Assembly: GCA_964653285.1 (NCBI GenBank)
Contig: CAZZEX010000090.1
Span: 1-21,067 of the forward strand
DNA: 21,067 bases
Source of the DNA: CAZZEX01 sp964653285
GTDB lineage: Bacteria; Chloroflexota; Anaerolineae; B4-G1
Reading direction: 5' to 3'
A program made the translations under genes and the position numbers. Under the pieces are notes generated by a model. That model saw only the letters and a list, made by a program, of their open reading frames with translations. It was not told the DNA's origin and did not search any database. Shown here one piece after another: positions 13,077 to 20,372 of this stretch (the first letter of the stretch is position 1; each line of letters begins with the position of its first letter).

Positions 13077-15098
13077 CTACCCCACCCCCAAAGCCTTCAG
13101 CGCCGCCGCCAGTGGCTCTGAGTAAAAGATCGGATCCACCCGCTCCAGGATATCGGGTGGCACTTGCATGAACTGCCGCTGATTGCCAATCGGGACCAAC
13201 ACCCGCTTGGCCCCGTTGTCCATAATCACTTGCAGCGGTTCCACCAGCGAACGCACCGGCAAGATGTTGCCCTGAATGGTCATTTCTCCCAGAACGACCA
13301 GGCTGGCCTGCACCGGTTTGTCGCGCAGCAGGGAATAGAGAGCCACAAAGAACGCTACGCCCGCCTGCGACCCCTCCTTGCTGTGCATCAGGTCTACGAT
13401 CTGGACGTGAAAGTCGTAGCTATCCACGTCGCGCTCGATGCCCAGACGTGTCTTGTTGGCCTTGATGTAGTCGAAGGCGGTGAGAATGGAGTCTTTCATC
13501 GGCCGGTCGGGGCTGCCGGTGATGCGCAGCCTGCCTGAGCCGCTCATCCGGCCGACCTCGATGCGGTGTAGCGCCACCTTGTCGCTGTCGGTCAGAGCAG
13601 CCGTGTAGACACTGCCCGGCGGCATCGGGTCCTGGCTGATCAGTTGCCGACCGCCCTCCTCCGGCACGCCGACGAAGTGCTCCTGCATCGCCTGGGTATC
13701 TACGTAGGAGAAGGACGTCTGGTAGTATTCGAACGCGCCCATCTTCTTCAACTGCTCTTTGACGCGGCGACGCCCTTCCAAAGCCAGTTCCAGGTATTCC
13801 TCCAGTTCCTCCCGGCTGGGATCACCGCCAGGATGTAGGAGCTTAACCAGGCCAGACACGGTGCGGCGCACGGCTCTGGCATCGCGCGTGTTCAGGTCGC
13901 TGCCCAGGCTGAAATGGCGGTCAAATGCATCTGTGCAGTTCTGCCGGCGCAGCTCGCGCAGCGCTTCGGCCAGATAGTCAATCACAAAGCCATAGTGGTC
14001 GGTGAAGAACTCGTTCCGCATCTTGGGCATCTCCCAGCCGGGCAGGTAGAAATGCAAGCGATCAATCAGCGCCATGTCCTGCATATCCTCCGGGAGAGGC
14101 TGAAACAGTGTGCCAGCGCGGACCAGCACGTCAACCGGCTGGTTGATGTTGCCGTTAAAGACCATCGAGGCTTCCGCGACCAGTTCCTCCCGCCCTCGGC
14201 TGAAGCTGCCGCTCTCCATATAGTCCTTAAGGATCTGAATAGCCGTCCTGTCACGGAAGCTGATGCCGGCCACCTCGTCAAAGGCGACCACGTCCCACAT
14301 TCCCACCAGGCCCACCCGGCGCGTGCTCATGTTGTAGAAGAGGTTGGCCACGGTCGTCTTGCCGCCGGAGATCAGGATGGCATAGGGTGATAGATCGCGA
14401 TAGACGTACGACTTGCCGGTGCCCCTGGGACCCAGTTCGATCAGGTTGTAGTTGCGCTGGATCATGGGTACCAGGCGCATCAACATGAGCAGTTTGACCC
14501 GCCGCTTGAAGGCGGACGGCTCAAACCCGATCGAGCGGATCAGCAGGTCGAGCCACTCATCGGTCGTCAGTTCAGCCCGCGCGGCGCAGTAGTCGTCCAG
14601 ACTGAACGCGGCCACCTGAATCGGTCTGAGATCCGTGATGAAAAAGGGCCGCGTCTTGCCGCCGACCTCCTCGTCAGGACGAAACTCGATGTCCACCTGG
14701 GTCCACACGCCTCCCTCCAGCAACCGCTCGTAGCGCCGCACGAAGGTATCGGGGACGTGAACGAAGCGGTTGCCGAAATTCACCACCTCAGCCCAATACT
14801 TGGTGCCGTCCAGGCGCACCAGCACTTTGTCAATGTACCGCTGCTGGCCCCGTTCCTTCACCCGCGACTGGGCCTTCATCGCCTCGTCGGGCCGGATGAT
14901 GTGGTCGGCCAGGGTATTGTGCACCAGACGCAGGCCCGCCTCTACCGCGATGGGATCGTCCGTGGCACAGTACTTGCCCAGCAGGTACTCCAGCACGTAC
15001 GTCGGCACATTGGCCCCCACCTTGACCTGGCGCACCAAGTCCTTTCGCACCACCTTGCCCGCAAAGATCTCGTTTACCCTACGGTCCAGTTCCGGCAT
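13077..15098 (-). CDS. brxL: BrxL, Lon-like AAA+ protein of BREX (673 aa)
   Basis: This is a complete BrxL by length and domain order. An N-terminal substrate-binding region (~1-200) precedes an AAA+ ATPase core with Walker A ELGPRGTGKS (222-230) and Walker B VVAFDEVAG (~270-278). A Lon-like C-terminal domain covers ~490-673. The Lon active-site serine region reads SKEGSQAGVAFF, and the region that normally holds the catalytic lysine reads TIQGNILPVRSLVEPLQVI, with Val/Pro where Lon has KEK. Protease chemistry is therefore doubtful. BrxL is the last core gene in type 1 BREX and is needed for phage exclusion. ATG 15098 has GAGGTGA five bases upstream and follows pglZ after 48 nt, so the two are co-transcribed. 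Confidence 0.92.
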   Translation of the reverse strand: MPELDRRVNEIFAGKVVRKDLVRQVKVGANVPTYVLEYLLGKYCATDDPIAVEAGLRLVHNTLADHIIRPDEAMKAQSRVKERGQQRYIDKVLVRLDGTKYWAEVVNFGNRFVHVPDTFVRRYERLLEGGVWTQVDIEFRPDEEVGGKTRPFFITDLRPIQVAAFSLDDYCAARAELTTDEWLDLLIRSIGFEPSAFKRRVKLLMLMRLVPMIQRNYNLIELGPRGTGKSYVYRDLSPYAILISGGKTTVANLFYNMSTRRVGLVGMWDVVAFDEVAGISFRDRTAIQILKDYMESGSFSRGREELVAEASMVFNGNINQPVDVLVRAGTLFQPLPEDMQDMALIDRLHFYLPGWEMPKMRNEFFTDHYGFVIDYLAEALRELRRQNCTDAFDRHFSLGSDLNTRDARAVRRTVSGLVKLLHPGGDPSREELEEYLELALEGRRRVKEQLKKMGAFEYYQTSFSYVDTQAMQEHFVGVPEEGGRQLISQDPMPPGSVYTAALTDSDKVALHRIEVGRMSGSGRLRITGSPDRPMKDSILTAFDYIKANKTRLGIERDVDSYDFHVQIVDLMHSKEGSQAGVAFFVALYSLLRDKPVQASLVVLGEMTIQGNILPVRSLVEPLQVIMDNGAKRVLVPIGNQRQFMQVPPDILERVDPIFYSEPLAAALKALGVG

Positions 15099-15146
15099 CT
15101 TGTCACCTCGTTCCTCTCACCAACAACCTCAAGGCTTGGTCCGTTC

Positions 15147-17825
15147 TCATAATGAGATGGAGAACGGAACACGGTCCAGACGCGCCAGGCTGACGCCGGT
15201 GGTCGCGTCCAGCAGGTAAACCGTCACCTCGTCTACGGATGGCGTCGTTTTCGTCTCCGTGATCATGAGCGTGACGGTGTTGTTGGCAATCGCCCGGGGC
15301 TCGTCAGCATCCAGCGCCAGTTGGACGTCCCTAGTGGCCTCCTGGAAGCCGTAGGAAGCAGACACTGGCACGGAGATAGATTGGTCACCAGCCCGCACTT
15401 CGACCCGGATCGCTGGTGGCTCGATTGGCAACAGCTCTTCCGAGCGACCCTCGACCGTGACGGAGAGAAAGCGCGTGGATATGGTCTGACTGCCAAGCGT
15501 GAGCGTCCACTGCACGCGAGCAGGTACGGCTGGCGCCCGAGCGACCGCCGGGCGGACGGTCAGCACCGGCACCACCAGTTCTGGCAATGACAGGCCGCCG
15601 TGGAAATACTCCATAGCGCCGCCTTTCACCTTGAAGCAAGACAGATTCCACGGGGTAGCAATCTCGAGTTCGCCGCCGATGCCAAAGGCAGACAGAGGTG
15701 CGCGCAGAAAAGCGGGCGCCTCCGCACCACCCTGGCCGACCCACACCCGCCGCTTGAGGGTCGCCGTCTTGCCTCCCGGTGCGTCGATCCTGTCACCGGT
15801 GGTCAGCTTTTCGCCAAAGAGATAGCCGTGATCCGCGCTGATGACGACCATCTCGATTCCCAGAGCAAAGAGCGTCTTGATCGCCCGGCGAAGCTGGTTG
15901 AGGACATCGTCCAACATGCGACGGGCAAGCGCCGGGTTGTTTTCGCACAGGCCATCAATCTCTTCCGTTGCCGTGACCACGACTATGTCGGCCGACTCGA
16001 TGGCTTGGCTCAAGGGAGTGTCCGAAAGCGGCGCCAACTGGTCCAACCTGGCCACTACTGCGTTTCCCTCTACGACCGCGTCAAAGTGAGCCAGCCTATC
16101 CTGGCGTGTCTTGAGCGTCACACCGGCGACGACCGCGGCCAGCCGATTCCCCTCAGCGGGGATTACCGTCAGTCCCCTTTCCGCGCCGGGTAGAAGCGCC
16201 GCCATGCCGATCTCGGTGACGGTGGGCGGTGTAGCCAGTGCCGGCGTCAGGTCAGGCTTCCAGACCCCCTCCCCGGCCCTCCCCCCGCGAAGGGGAGGGA
16301 GGCGCTCTTCTTCCAGGATAGCGCTGAGTTCGCGGGCCATCTCGAAGCGCAGCGCATCCACCAGGATGTACGCCACGGGCCCGCTCTTCGCTGCCGGGGC
16401 CACGACCTCCTGATAGACGTCGGCCTGGAGCAGGACGCCGGGGAGTTCGAACCGGTCGGCGGCAAGGGCGCGCGTAAACAGGTCGGCCAGGTAGTCAGAC
16501 ACGGCCGCGTAGCGCTGGCGAGCCTGGGCCACCAACTGGATCAGCGACTCGTGCTGCTGAACGTCGAGTTCGAAGCGGTGGAAATCGCGCTCCAGGTGGC
16601 GCTGGGCGGTATCCAACTCGCACCACGGCTGGTCGCCAAGGGCGTAGCCGGACAGGAGCGAACTGGACGACCACTTCTTGCCCTTGAGCGCGCCCTCCAC
16701 CCGCGCCGCTTCGACCAACACCCGGCCGGCATCGGCTACGACTTCCCAGCGGGCCTTGATCTCCGGCATTTGCACCGACCAGAAGCCGCTGAGCCGGGCC
16801 TCGGCCAGTTCGACCAGGCGCGAGGCAGGCCGCTTCGCCAGCGTTGTTTCGACCTCCCTCTGCAGGCGGACTTCGCCAGCGGCAAAGGTCTCGGTGCGGG
16901 CCAGAGCATCCAGATCCAAGTCCAGGGCCTGCCCTGAGCCCAGTCGAAGGGACCCCACCCCGATTTCGGCCTGCACCCGCCCGGCCCAATGGACGTAGCT
17001 TTCGGCCAGGTCACGCCGCACCCGCCAGGCCTGGGCCAGGTCCACGGCCGCCTGGCGGGCCACCGGCCGCTCGGCGATGGCAAAAGTGCGGAGCGACTGA
17101 GGCACGCTGTCCCCCAGCGGTTCGACCAAGTCGGTGACCAGCACCTGACGGGCCAGTTGCGCCCGCAGCGGTGTGGGACCCTGGTCTGCCGGGAGGGCGA
17201 CACCCAGCGCATCGGATAGCAGCACCGCCAGGCTGCCGAGGGCTTGCCGGGCCTCGATCTCACTATCCAGCGCCGGGTCGGACAGAAAGCGGAGCGCCAC
17301 CTCGGAGACGTTGCCGCTGCCAAAGATGACGGCCACCGCGCCGGTCTGCGCTTCGGCGCCCTTTTCGGCCAATTGGTCCAGCTCTGCCAGGGACAACTGC
17401 CCAGCCTCGACCTGGGCCACGATCTCCTCCAGGGCCGCCGGCGGGAACACCGCCCCCAGCGACCGGCGGGCGACGGCGGCGAGAGCCGTGTTCTGCTCCG
17501 GCGGCTGCTGGCCCGGCCGCACCACCACCCCGGCGACCTCGAACTCGACCAGCGCGTCGTGCGTCTCGGCCTGGGCCAGGGGCACGTAGATGAGTAGCCG
17601 GGGCGGATCGGTTCGCTCCTCCCAGAGCGGTTCCAACTGGCGGCGCAGCCAGACGAAGCCGCGCTGCGGGTCGTAGCGATGGACGGCGGCATCAGCCACC
17701 ACATCCGGCTTCAGCGTCCGGGCCAGATCCAGGTATGACTTCTCCGGGTCAAACCAGACGACAGTGGAATGGTCTTTCACCTGCTTGCACAGCAGATTGA
17801 GCAATGCTTTCGTTACGAGAGGCAT
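15147..17825 (-). CDS. pglZ: PglZ, BREX phosphatase-fold protein (892 aa)
   Basis: The start is ATG 17825 (MPLVTKALLNLLCK), preceded by CAGGAG seven bases upstream; the open frame running on to 18161 is only a shadow of the AbiEi-like gene. The N-terminal region (VVWFDPEKSYLDLARTL) is typical of PglZ. The alkaline-phosphatase-superfamily core holds YILVDALRFEMARELSA (~484-500), PPTVTEIGMAALLPG, and the metal-binding VISADHGYLFGE (~660-672). PglZ is the signature protein of BREX and is required for methylation and exclusion. Two dispersed repeats are read through in frame: SLRLGSGQA (~291-300) and PPLRGGRAGEG (~507-518). The second lies just after the VDALRFEM motif, so activity could be affected or the loop tolerated. 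Confidence 0.93.
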   Translation of the reverse strand: MPLVTKALLNLLCKQVKDHSTVVWFDPEKSYLDLARTLKPDVVADAAVHRYDPQRGFVWLRRQLEPLWEERTDPPRLLIYVPLAQAETHDALVEFEVAGVVVRPGQQPPEQNTALAAVARRSLGAVFPPAALEEIVAQVEAGQLSLAELDQLAEKGAEAQTGAVAVIFGSGNVSEVALRFLSDPALDSEIEARQALGSLAVLLSDALGVALPADQGPTPLRAQLARQVLVTDLVEPLGDSVPQSLRTFAIAERPVARQAAVDLAQAWRVRRDLAESYVHWAGRVQAEIGVGSLRLGSGQALDLDLDALARTETFAAGEVRLQREVETTLAKRPASRLVELAEARLSGFWSVQMPEIKARWEVVADAGRVLVEAARVEGALKGKKWSSSSLLSGYALGDQPWCELDTAQRHLERDFHRFELDVQQHESLIQLVAQARQRYAAVSDYLADLFTRALAADRFELPGVLLQADVYQEVVAPAAKSGPVAYILVDALRFEMARELSAILEEERLPPLRGGRAGEGVWKPDLTPALATPPTVTEIGMAALLPGAERGLTVIPAEGNRLAAVVAGVTLKTRQDRLAHFDAVVEGNAVVARLDQLAPLSDTPLSQAIESADIVVVTATEEIDGLCENNPALARRMLDDVLNQLRRAIKTLFALGIEMVVISADHGYLFGEKLTTGDRIDAPGGKTATLKRRVWVGQGGAEAPAFLRAPLSAFGIGGELEIATPWNLSCFKVKGGAMEYFHGGLSLPELVVPVLTVRPAVARAPAVPARVQWTLTLGSQTISTRFLSVTVEGRSEELLPIEPPAIRVEVRAGDQSISVPVSASYGFQEATRDVQLALDADEPRAIANNTVTLMITETKTTPSVDEVTVYLLDATTGVSLARLDRVPFSISL
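16264..16303 (-). repeat. In-frame repeat insert in pglZ (CCTCCC...GGGGAGGG type)
   Basis: On the minus strand this reads CCTCCCTCCCCTTCGCGGGG then GGAGGGCCGGGGAGGGGG. It is a low-complexity near-palindrome unlike the surrounding codons and is translated as PPLRGGRAGEGV. It interrupts PglZ between the conserved VDALRFEM helix and the PTVT..GMAALLP block without breaking the frame. Confidence 0.65.
16928..16952 (-). repeat. In-frame repeat insert in pglZ (CTTCGAC...GCTCAGGGCAGG type)
   Basis: The minus strand reads TCCCTTCGACTGGGCTCAGG then GCAGG, the same family as the copies at 981-1016 and 2034-2097. It is translated as SLRLGSGQA and keeps the PglZ frame open. Confidence 0.7.
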
Positions 17826-17847
17826 GTTGGTCTCCTGAATTCGATCA

Positions 17848-18672
17848 TCAGTACACCTCGACCTCGGGCAACAACTCCCGGCGGGGGACATTATCCACGA
17901 TGCGCCAGGTGGTGTCATATTTGCCGCTGGTACCCCACTGGCCGGGCCGGCCCAGGTAGGGCGTGCTCTTGCCGATAGCAGCCAGCAGGCGCGCTCGTGT
18001 CGGTTCGTCGAAGGAACACCCGAGGAAATCCACCAGATAGCCCAGACGTTGAACCAGGGCTTGAGATTGGAACCGCAGCCCATAGTCGGCCAGCCGGTCC
18101 CAGTCCAGCCGCCCCCGCCCCCGCCAGAGCATCGCCGCGATCTCGGGGATGTCGCCGGCATAGTCGGGCCGGTCGAGGGAATCCACGACGGTCTTTTCCG
18201 GTTCGGCCATCATCACGCGGCTGCCGTAAGCGTCAACCTCGGCTGCGCCAAAGAACTTGTGGGCCGGTTGGACGACCAACCGGTATGCTTTGCCGCGTAC
18301 GGTGAGCAACCGCCGCTTCTTGCGCGCAGTGGTGGCGACGTAGACGGTGGCCGAAGCCTGGGTGGAAAGCCCGTGGAAGAAAGCGGCGCTGGCGAAGGAG
18401 AAGTAGTAGGGCGTCACCAGCGTGCTGCCGATGAATAGGCGATTAGTACTGGGAAAGGCATGCTCGCCCCGCTCGGCGGGGATCAGTTCGTACGTGCCGG
18501 GTGTGATGGGGGCCAGCCAGCGGTGGCGGGCCAACCGGTGAAGCACCTGCCGGGTGTGGTCGTAGGAGCAGTCCAGGATGTCCATGGTCTCCTTGATGGC
18601 GACCACCGGCTGTTTTTCCCGCTCCAGGCGCAGGATTAGTTTGGATTCGAGGGGCGAGAGAGAACGGGACAC
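17848..18672 (-). CDS. AbiEi-family antitoxin / transcriptional regulator (274 aa)
   Basis: The N-terminal winged-helix region (~25-70: IKETMDILDCSYDHTRQVLH, RLARHRWLAPITPGTYEL) is the AbiEi DNA-binding domain. The rest follows the family pattern: LVTPYYFSFASAAFFHGLST, TVYVATTARKKRRLL, FFGAAEVDAYG and VMMAEPEKTVVDSLDRPDYA. AbiEi proteins are type IV antitoxins that repress their own promoter and oppose the AbiEii nucleotidyltransferase toxin. No AbiEii gene follows: pglZ begins 22 nt after the stop. Start GTG 18672 has AGGTGAG upstream; GTG 18702 has none. The gene likely shares a transcript with pglZ and brxL from the promoter near 18750 and may regulate that half of the BREX locus (inference). 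Confidence 0.85.
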   Translation of the reverse strand: MSRSLSPLESKLILRLEREKQPVVAIKETMDILDCSYDHTRQVLHRLARHRWLAPITPGTYELIPAERGEHAFPSTNRLFIGSTLVTPYYFSFASAAFFHGLSTQASATVYVATTARKKRRLLTVRGKAYRLVVQPAHKFFGAAEVDAYGSRVMMAEPEKTVVDSLDRPDYAGDIPEIAAMLWRGRGRLDWDRLADYGLRFQSQALVQRLGYLVDFLGCSFDEPTRARLLAAIGKSTPYLGRPGQWGTSGKYDTTWRIVDNVPRRELLPEVEVY

Positions 18673-18746
18673 CGGCAACTCACCTTTTCTGGGGGCAATC
18701 ACGTTCTGTAACGATCAATGTCGCAAAGCGAGACCTGTGTAAGCAG

Positions 18747-18775
18747 ATTGTACCCCCCAATGGCACGGAAGGCAA
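18747..18775 (-). promoter_or_regulatory. Candidate promoter for the AbiEi-like / pglZ / brxL operon
   Basis: On the minus strand -35 TTGCCT (18770-18775) and -10 TACAAT (18747-18752) are 17 bp apart, with a predicted start near 18740 and a leader of about 70 nt. Because the helicase gene separates this half from pglX, a separate promoter is expected here. It diverges from the helicase promoter about 20 bp away. Confidence 0.45.
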
Positions 18776-18795
18776 GTGGCGCCTGTAGAGTCCAA

Positions 18796-18824
18796 TTGAC
18801 ACAAATCCCGTTCGCTGGTATAAT
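18796..18824 (+). promoter_or_regulatory. Perfect consensus sigma70 promoter of the DEAD-box helicase gene
   Basis: TTGACA (18796-18801) and TATAAT (18819-18824) are both exact consensus and are 17 bp apart. Transcription would start near 18831, about 135 nt before the helicase ATG. It is the strongest promoter in the window, and an intrinsic terminator lies in its leader. Confidence 0.8.
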
Positions 18825-18859
18825 TGCTGTTGTCAAGTCAATCGGTCTAGCATCTCTCA

Positions 18860-18892
18860 CCGCTCCGATTCACGCAATCGGAGCGGCTTTTT
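18860..18892 (+). terminator. Intrinsic terminator in the helicase leader (probable attenuator)
   Basis: CCGCTCCGATT (18860-18870) pairs perfectly over 11 bp with AATCGGAGCGG (18876-18886), with a CACGC loop, followed by C and five T. It lies between the consensus promoter and the helicase start codon, so most transcripts should end after about 60 nt unless it is bypassed. CAATCGG at 18839-18845 repeats part of the 3' arm and could pair with CCGATT of the 5' arm (6 bp), a possible but weak antiterminator. TCTCAC just before the stem and GTGAGA just after the T-run could extend it. Confidence 0.75.
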
Positions 18893-18965
18893 GTGAGAAC
18901 CCAGACCGGCACAAACCCACGGGTCAAGTACCTGTGTGAACCAAGTAGTACAACAGAGGAGTTTC

Positions 18966-20192
18966 ATGCGTTTCACAGAGTTAGATTTAAGCGAACCTTT
19001 GCAGGAGGCAATCAGCGCCTTGGGATACGAGGAAACGACCCCCATCCAGACCCAGGCCATCCCGCCTGGCTTACAGAGATGCGACATCGTCGGTTGCGCC
19101 CAGACTGGCACCGGTAAGACGTTGGCCTTTGTTCTGCCAGCGTTGGAACGCTTGCTACGGGATCAAGCCAAGATCAAGAACCCTCGCGTCGTGGTCCTGG
19201 AGCCGACCCGTGAGTTGGCCATCCAGGTCGCTGGGGAAACCCAAAAACTGGCCACCCGTACATCACTACGCATCGTTTCCGTGTATGGCGGAGCCGGGAT
19301 GGGAAGGCAGACCGACAAACTACGCCAGGGCGTCGACGTCGTTGTCGCCACGCCCGGACGCCTGATGGATCACATGCGCCGCAAGAACGTGAACTTTAGA
19401 GACCTGCAGGTTCTCGTATTGGACGAGGCCGACCGCATGCTGGATATGGGATTTCTGCCCGACATCAGAAAGATCATCAGCCAGATGCCCCGTCAGCGCC
19501 AAACTATGCTCTACTCGGCCACGATCCCCCCGACGATTTCGAGTCTCGCCCGCCAGTTTCAGCGCGACCCGGTGAATATCGAGATAGATCTGGCCCATCC
19601 TCCCGAGGCGATTCAACAGGCCCTCTACCCGGTACCCAAGCACCTCAAGATGCGACTTCTCTTGGCTATGCTTGAGCAGATGGAAATCAGTAGCATGCTG
19701 CTCTTTACCAGGACCAAGCGAGAAGCCGACGTCGTAACCCGGCACCTGCGCCAGGCTCGCGTCGCCGTGGCTTGCATTCACGGGGATTTCAAACAGCGGG
19801 ACCGGATATCTGCGCTGGAAGGGTTCCGGTCGGGCAAGCACCGAGTCCTGGTCGCCACCAACATCGCCGCACGGGGATTGGACGTGGAAGGGATCTCACA
19901 CGTGATCAACTACGACGTACCGGAACACCCCGAGGATTACGTGCACCGTATCGGGCGCACCGCCCGCGCCGAGGCCGAGGGCGACGCCATCACGCTCGTC
20001 ACCTCTGACGACGAGGCTCTGATCCATCGGATCGAGTACCTGCTGGGCCGCAAGATTGAGCGCAAGACCCTGCCGGGGTTCGACTACGACGTGCCAACGC
20101 CCTCGTGGGCCAAGCCCTCGGCCAAGACGCTGATGCAGCAGGCCACCCAATCGCAAAGCGTGGCCGACCGCTGGCGATCCATGGGGTTTTGA
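18966..20192 (+). CDS. DEAD-box ATP-dependent RNA helicase, RhlE-like (408 aa)
   Basis: All helicase motifs are present in order: Q motif (F..LDLSEPLQEAISALGYEE then TPIQ), I AQTGTGKT, Ia PTRELA, Ib TPGR, II DEAD in LVLDEADRMLDMG, III SAT, V ATNIAARGLDVEG and VI HRIGRTAR. The protein ends soon after domain 2 with a short tail, as in compact RhlE-type enzymes that unwind RNA duplexes in ribosome assembly, RNA decay or cold response. ATG 18966 has GAGGAG five bases upstream; an in-frame GTG at 18936 has no such site. It is transcribed against both BREX neighbours and sits between pglX and the AbiEi-like gene. It is not the large helicase (BrxHI/BrxHII) known from some BREX types, so it may be an unrelated insertion. 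Confidence 0.93.
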   Translation: MRFTELDLSEPLQEAISALGYEETTPIQTQAIPPGLQRCDIVGCAQTGTGKTLAFVLPALERLLRDQAKIKNPRVVVLEPTRELAIQVAGETQKLATRTSLRIVSVYGGAGMGRQTDKLRQGVDVVVATPGRLMDHMRRKNVNFRDLQVLVLDEADRMLDMGFLPDIRKIISQMPRQRQTMLYSATIPPTISSLARQFQRDPVNIEIDLAHPPEAIQQALYPVPKHLKMRLLLAMLEQMEISSMLLFTRTKREADVVTRHLRQARVAVACIHGDFKQRDRISALEGFRSGKHRVLVATNIAARGLDVEGISHVINYDVPEHPEDYVHRIGRTARAEAEGDAITLVTSDDEALIHRIEYLLGRKIERKTLPGFDYDVPTPSWAKPSAKTLMQQATQSQSVADRWRSMGF

Positions 20193-20372
20193 TACCGTTT
20201 GGCCAAGAACGTACGCTAAGCCAGGGGGAGTAGCACGAGTCGAGAACTCGGAGGTTTCCGTAGGGCCATTCTCGGGCTCAGAAACCGCTCCAACTGGCGT
20301 ATTTGGTTGAGCAAGACACTGTGTAAACCTCTGAGGTCTGTCCCTCCCCCAGTGGAAGCCCAGGCGGACGGC

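Noticed and set aside
16736..17704. 322-aa overlapping open frame within pglZ
   Set aside because: Trp/Arg/Pro/Ser-rich shadow frame of a GC-rich gene, with no domain pattern.
17826..18161. Upstream extension of the pglZ open frame to 18161 (1004 aa)
   Set aside because: The extra 112 residues are low-complexity shadow sequence across the AbiEi-like gene, and ATG 17825 has a proper CAGGAG ribosome site and starts a typical PglZ N-terminus.
18966..20192. Helicase as the BREX helicase BrxHI/BrxHII
   Set aside because: It is a compact 408-aa DEAD-box RNA helicase with a Q motif, whereas the BREX helicases are large multidomain proteins of other helicase groups.
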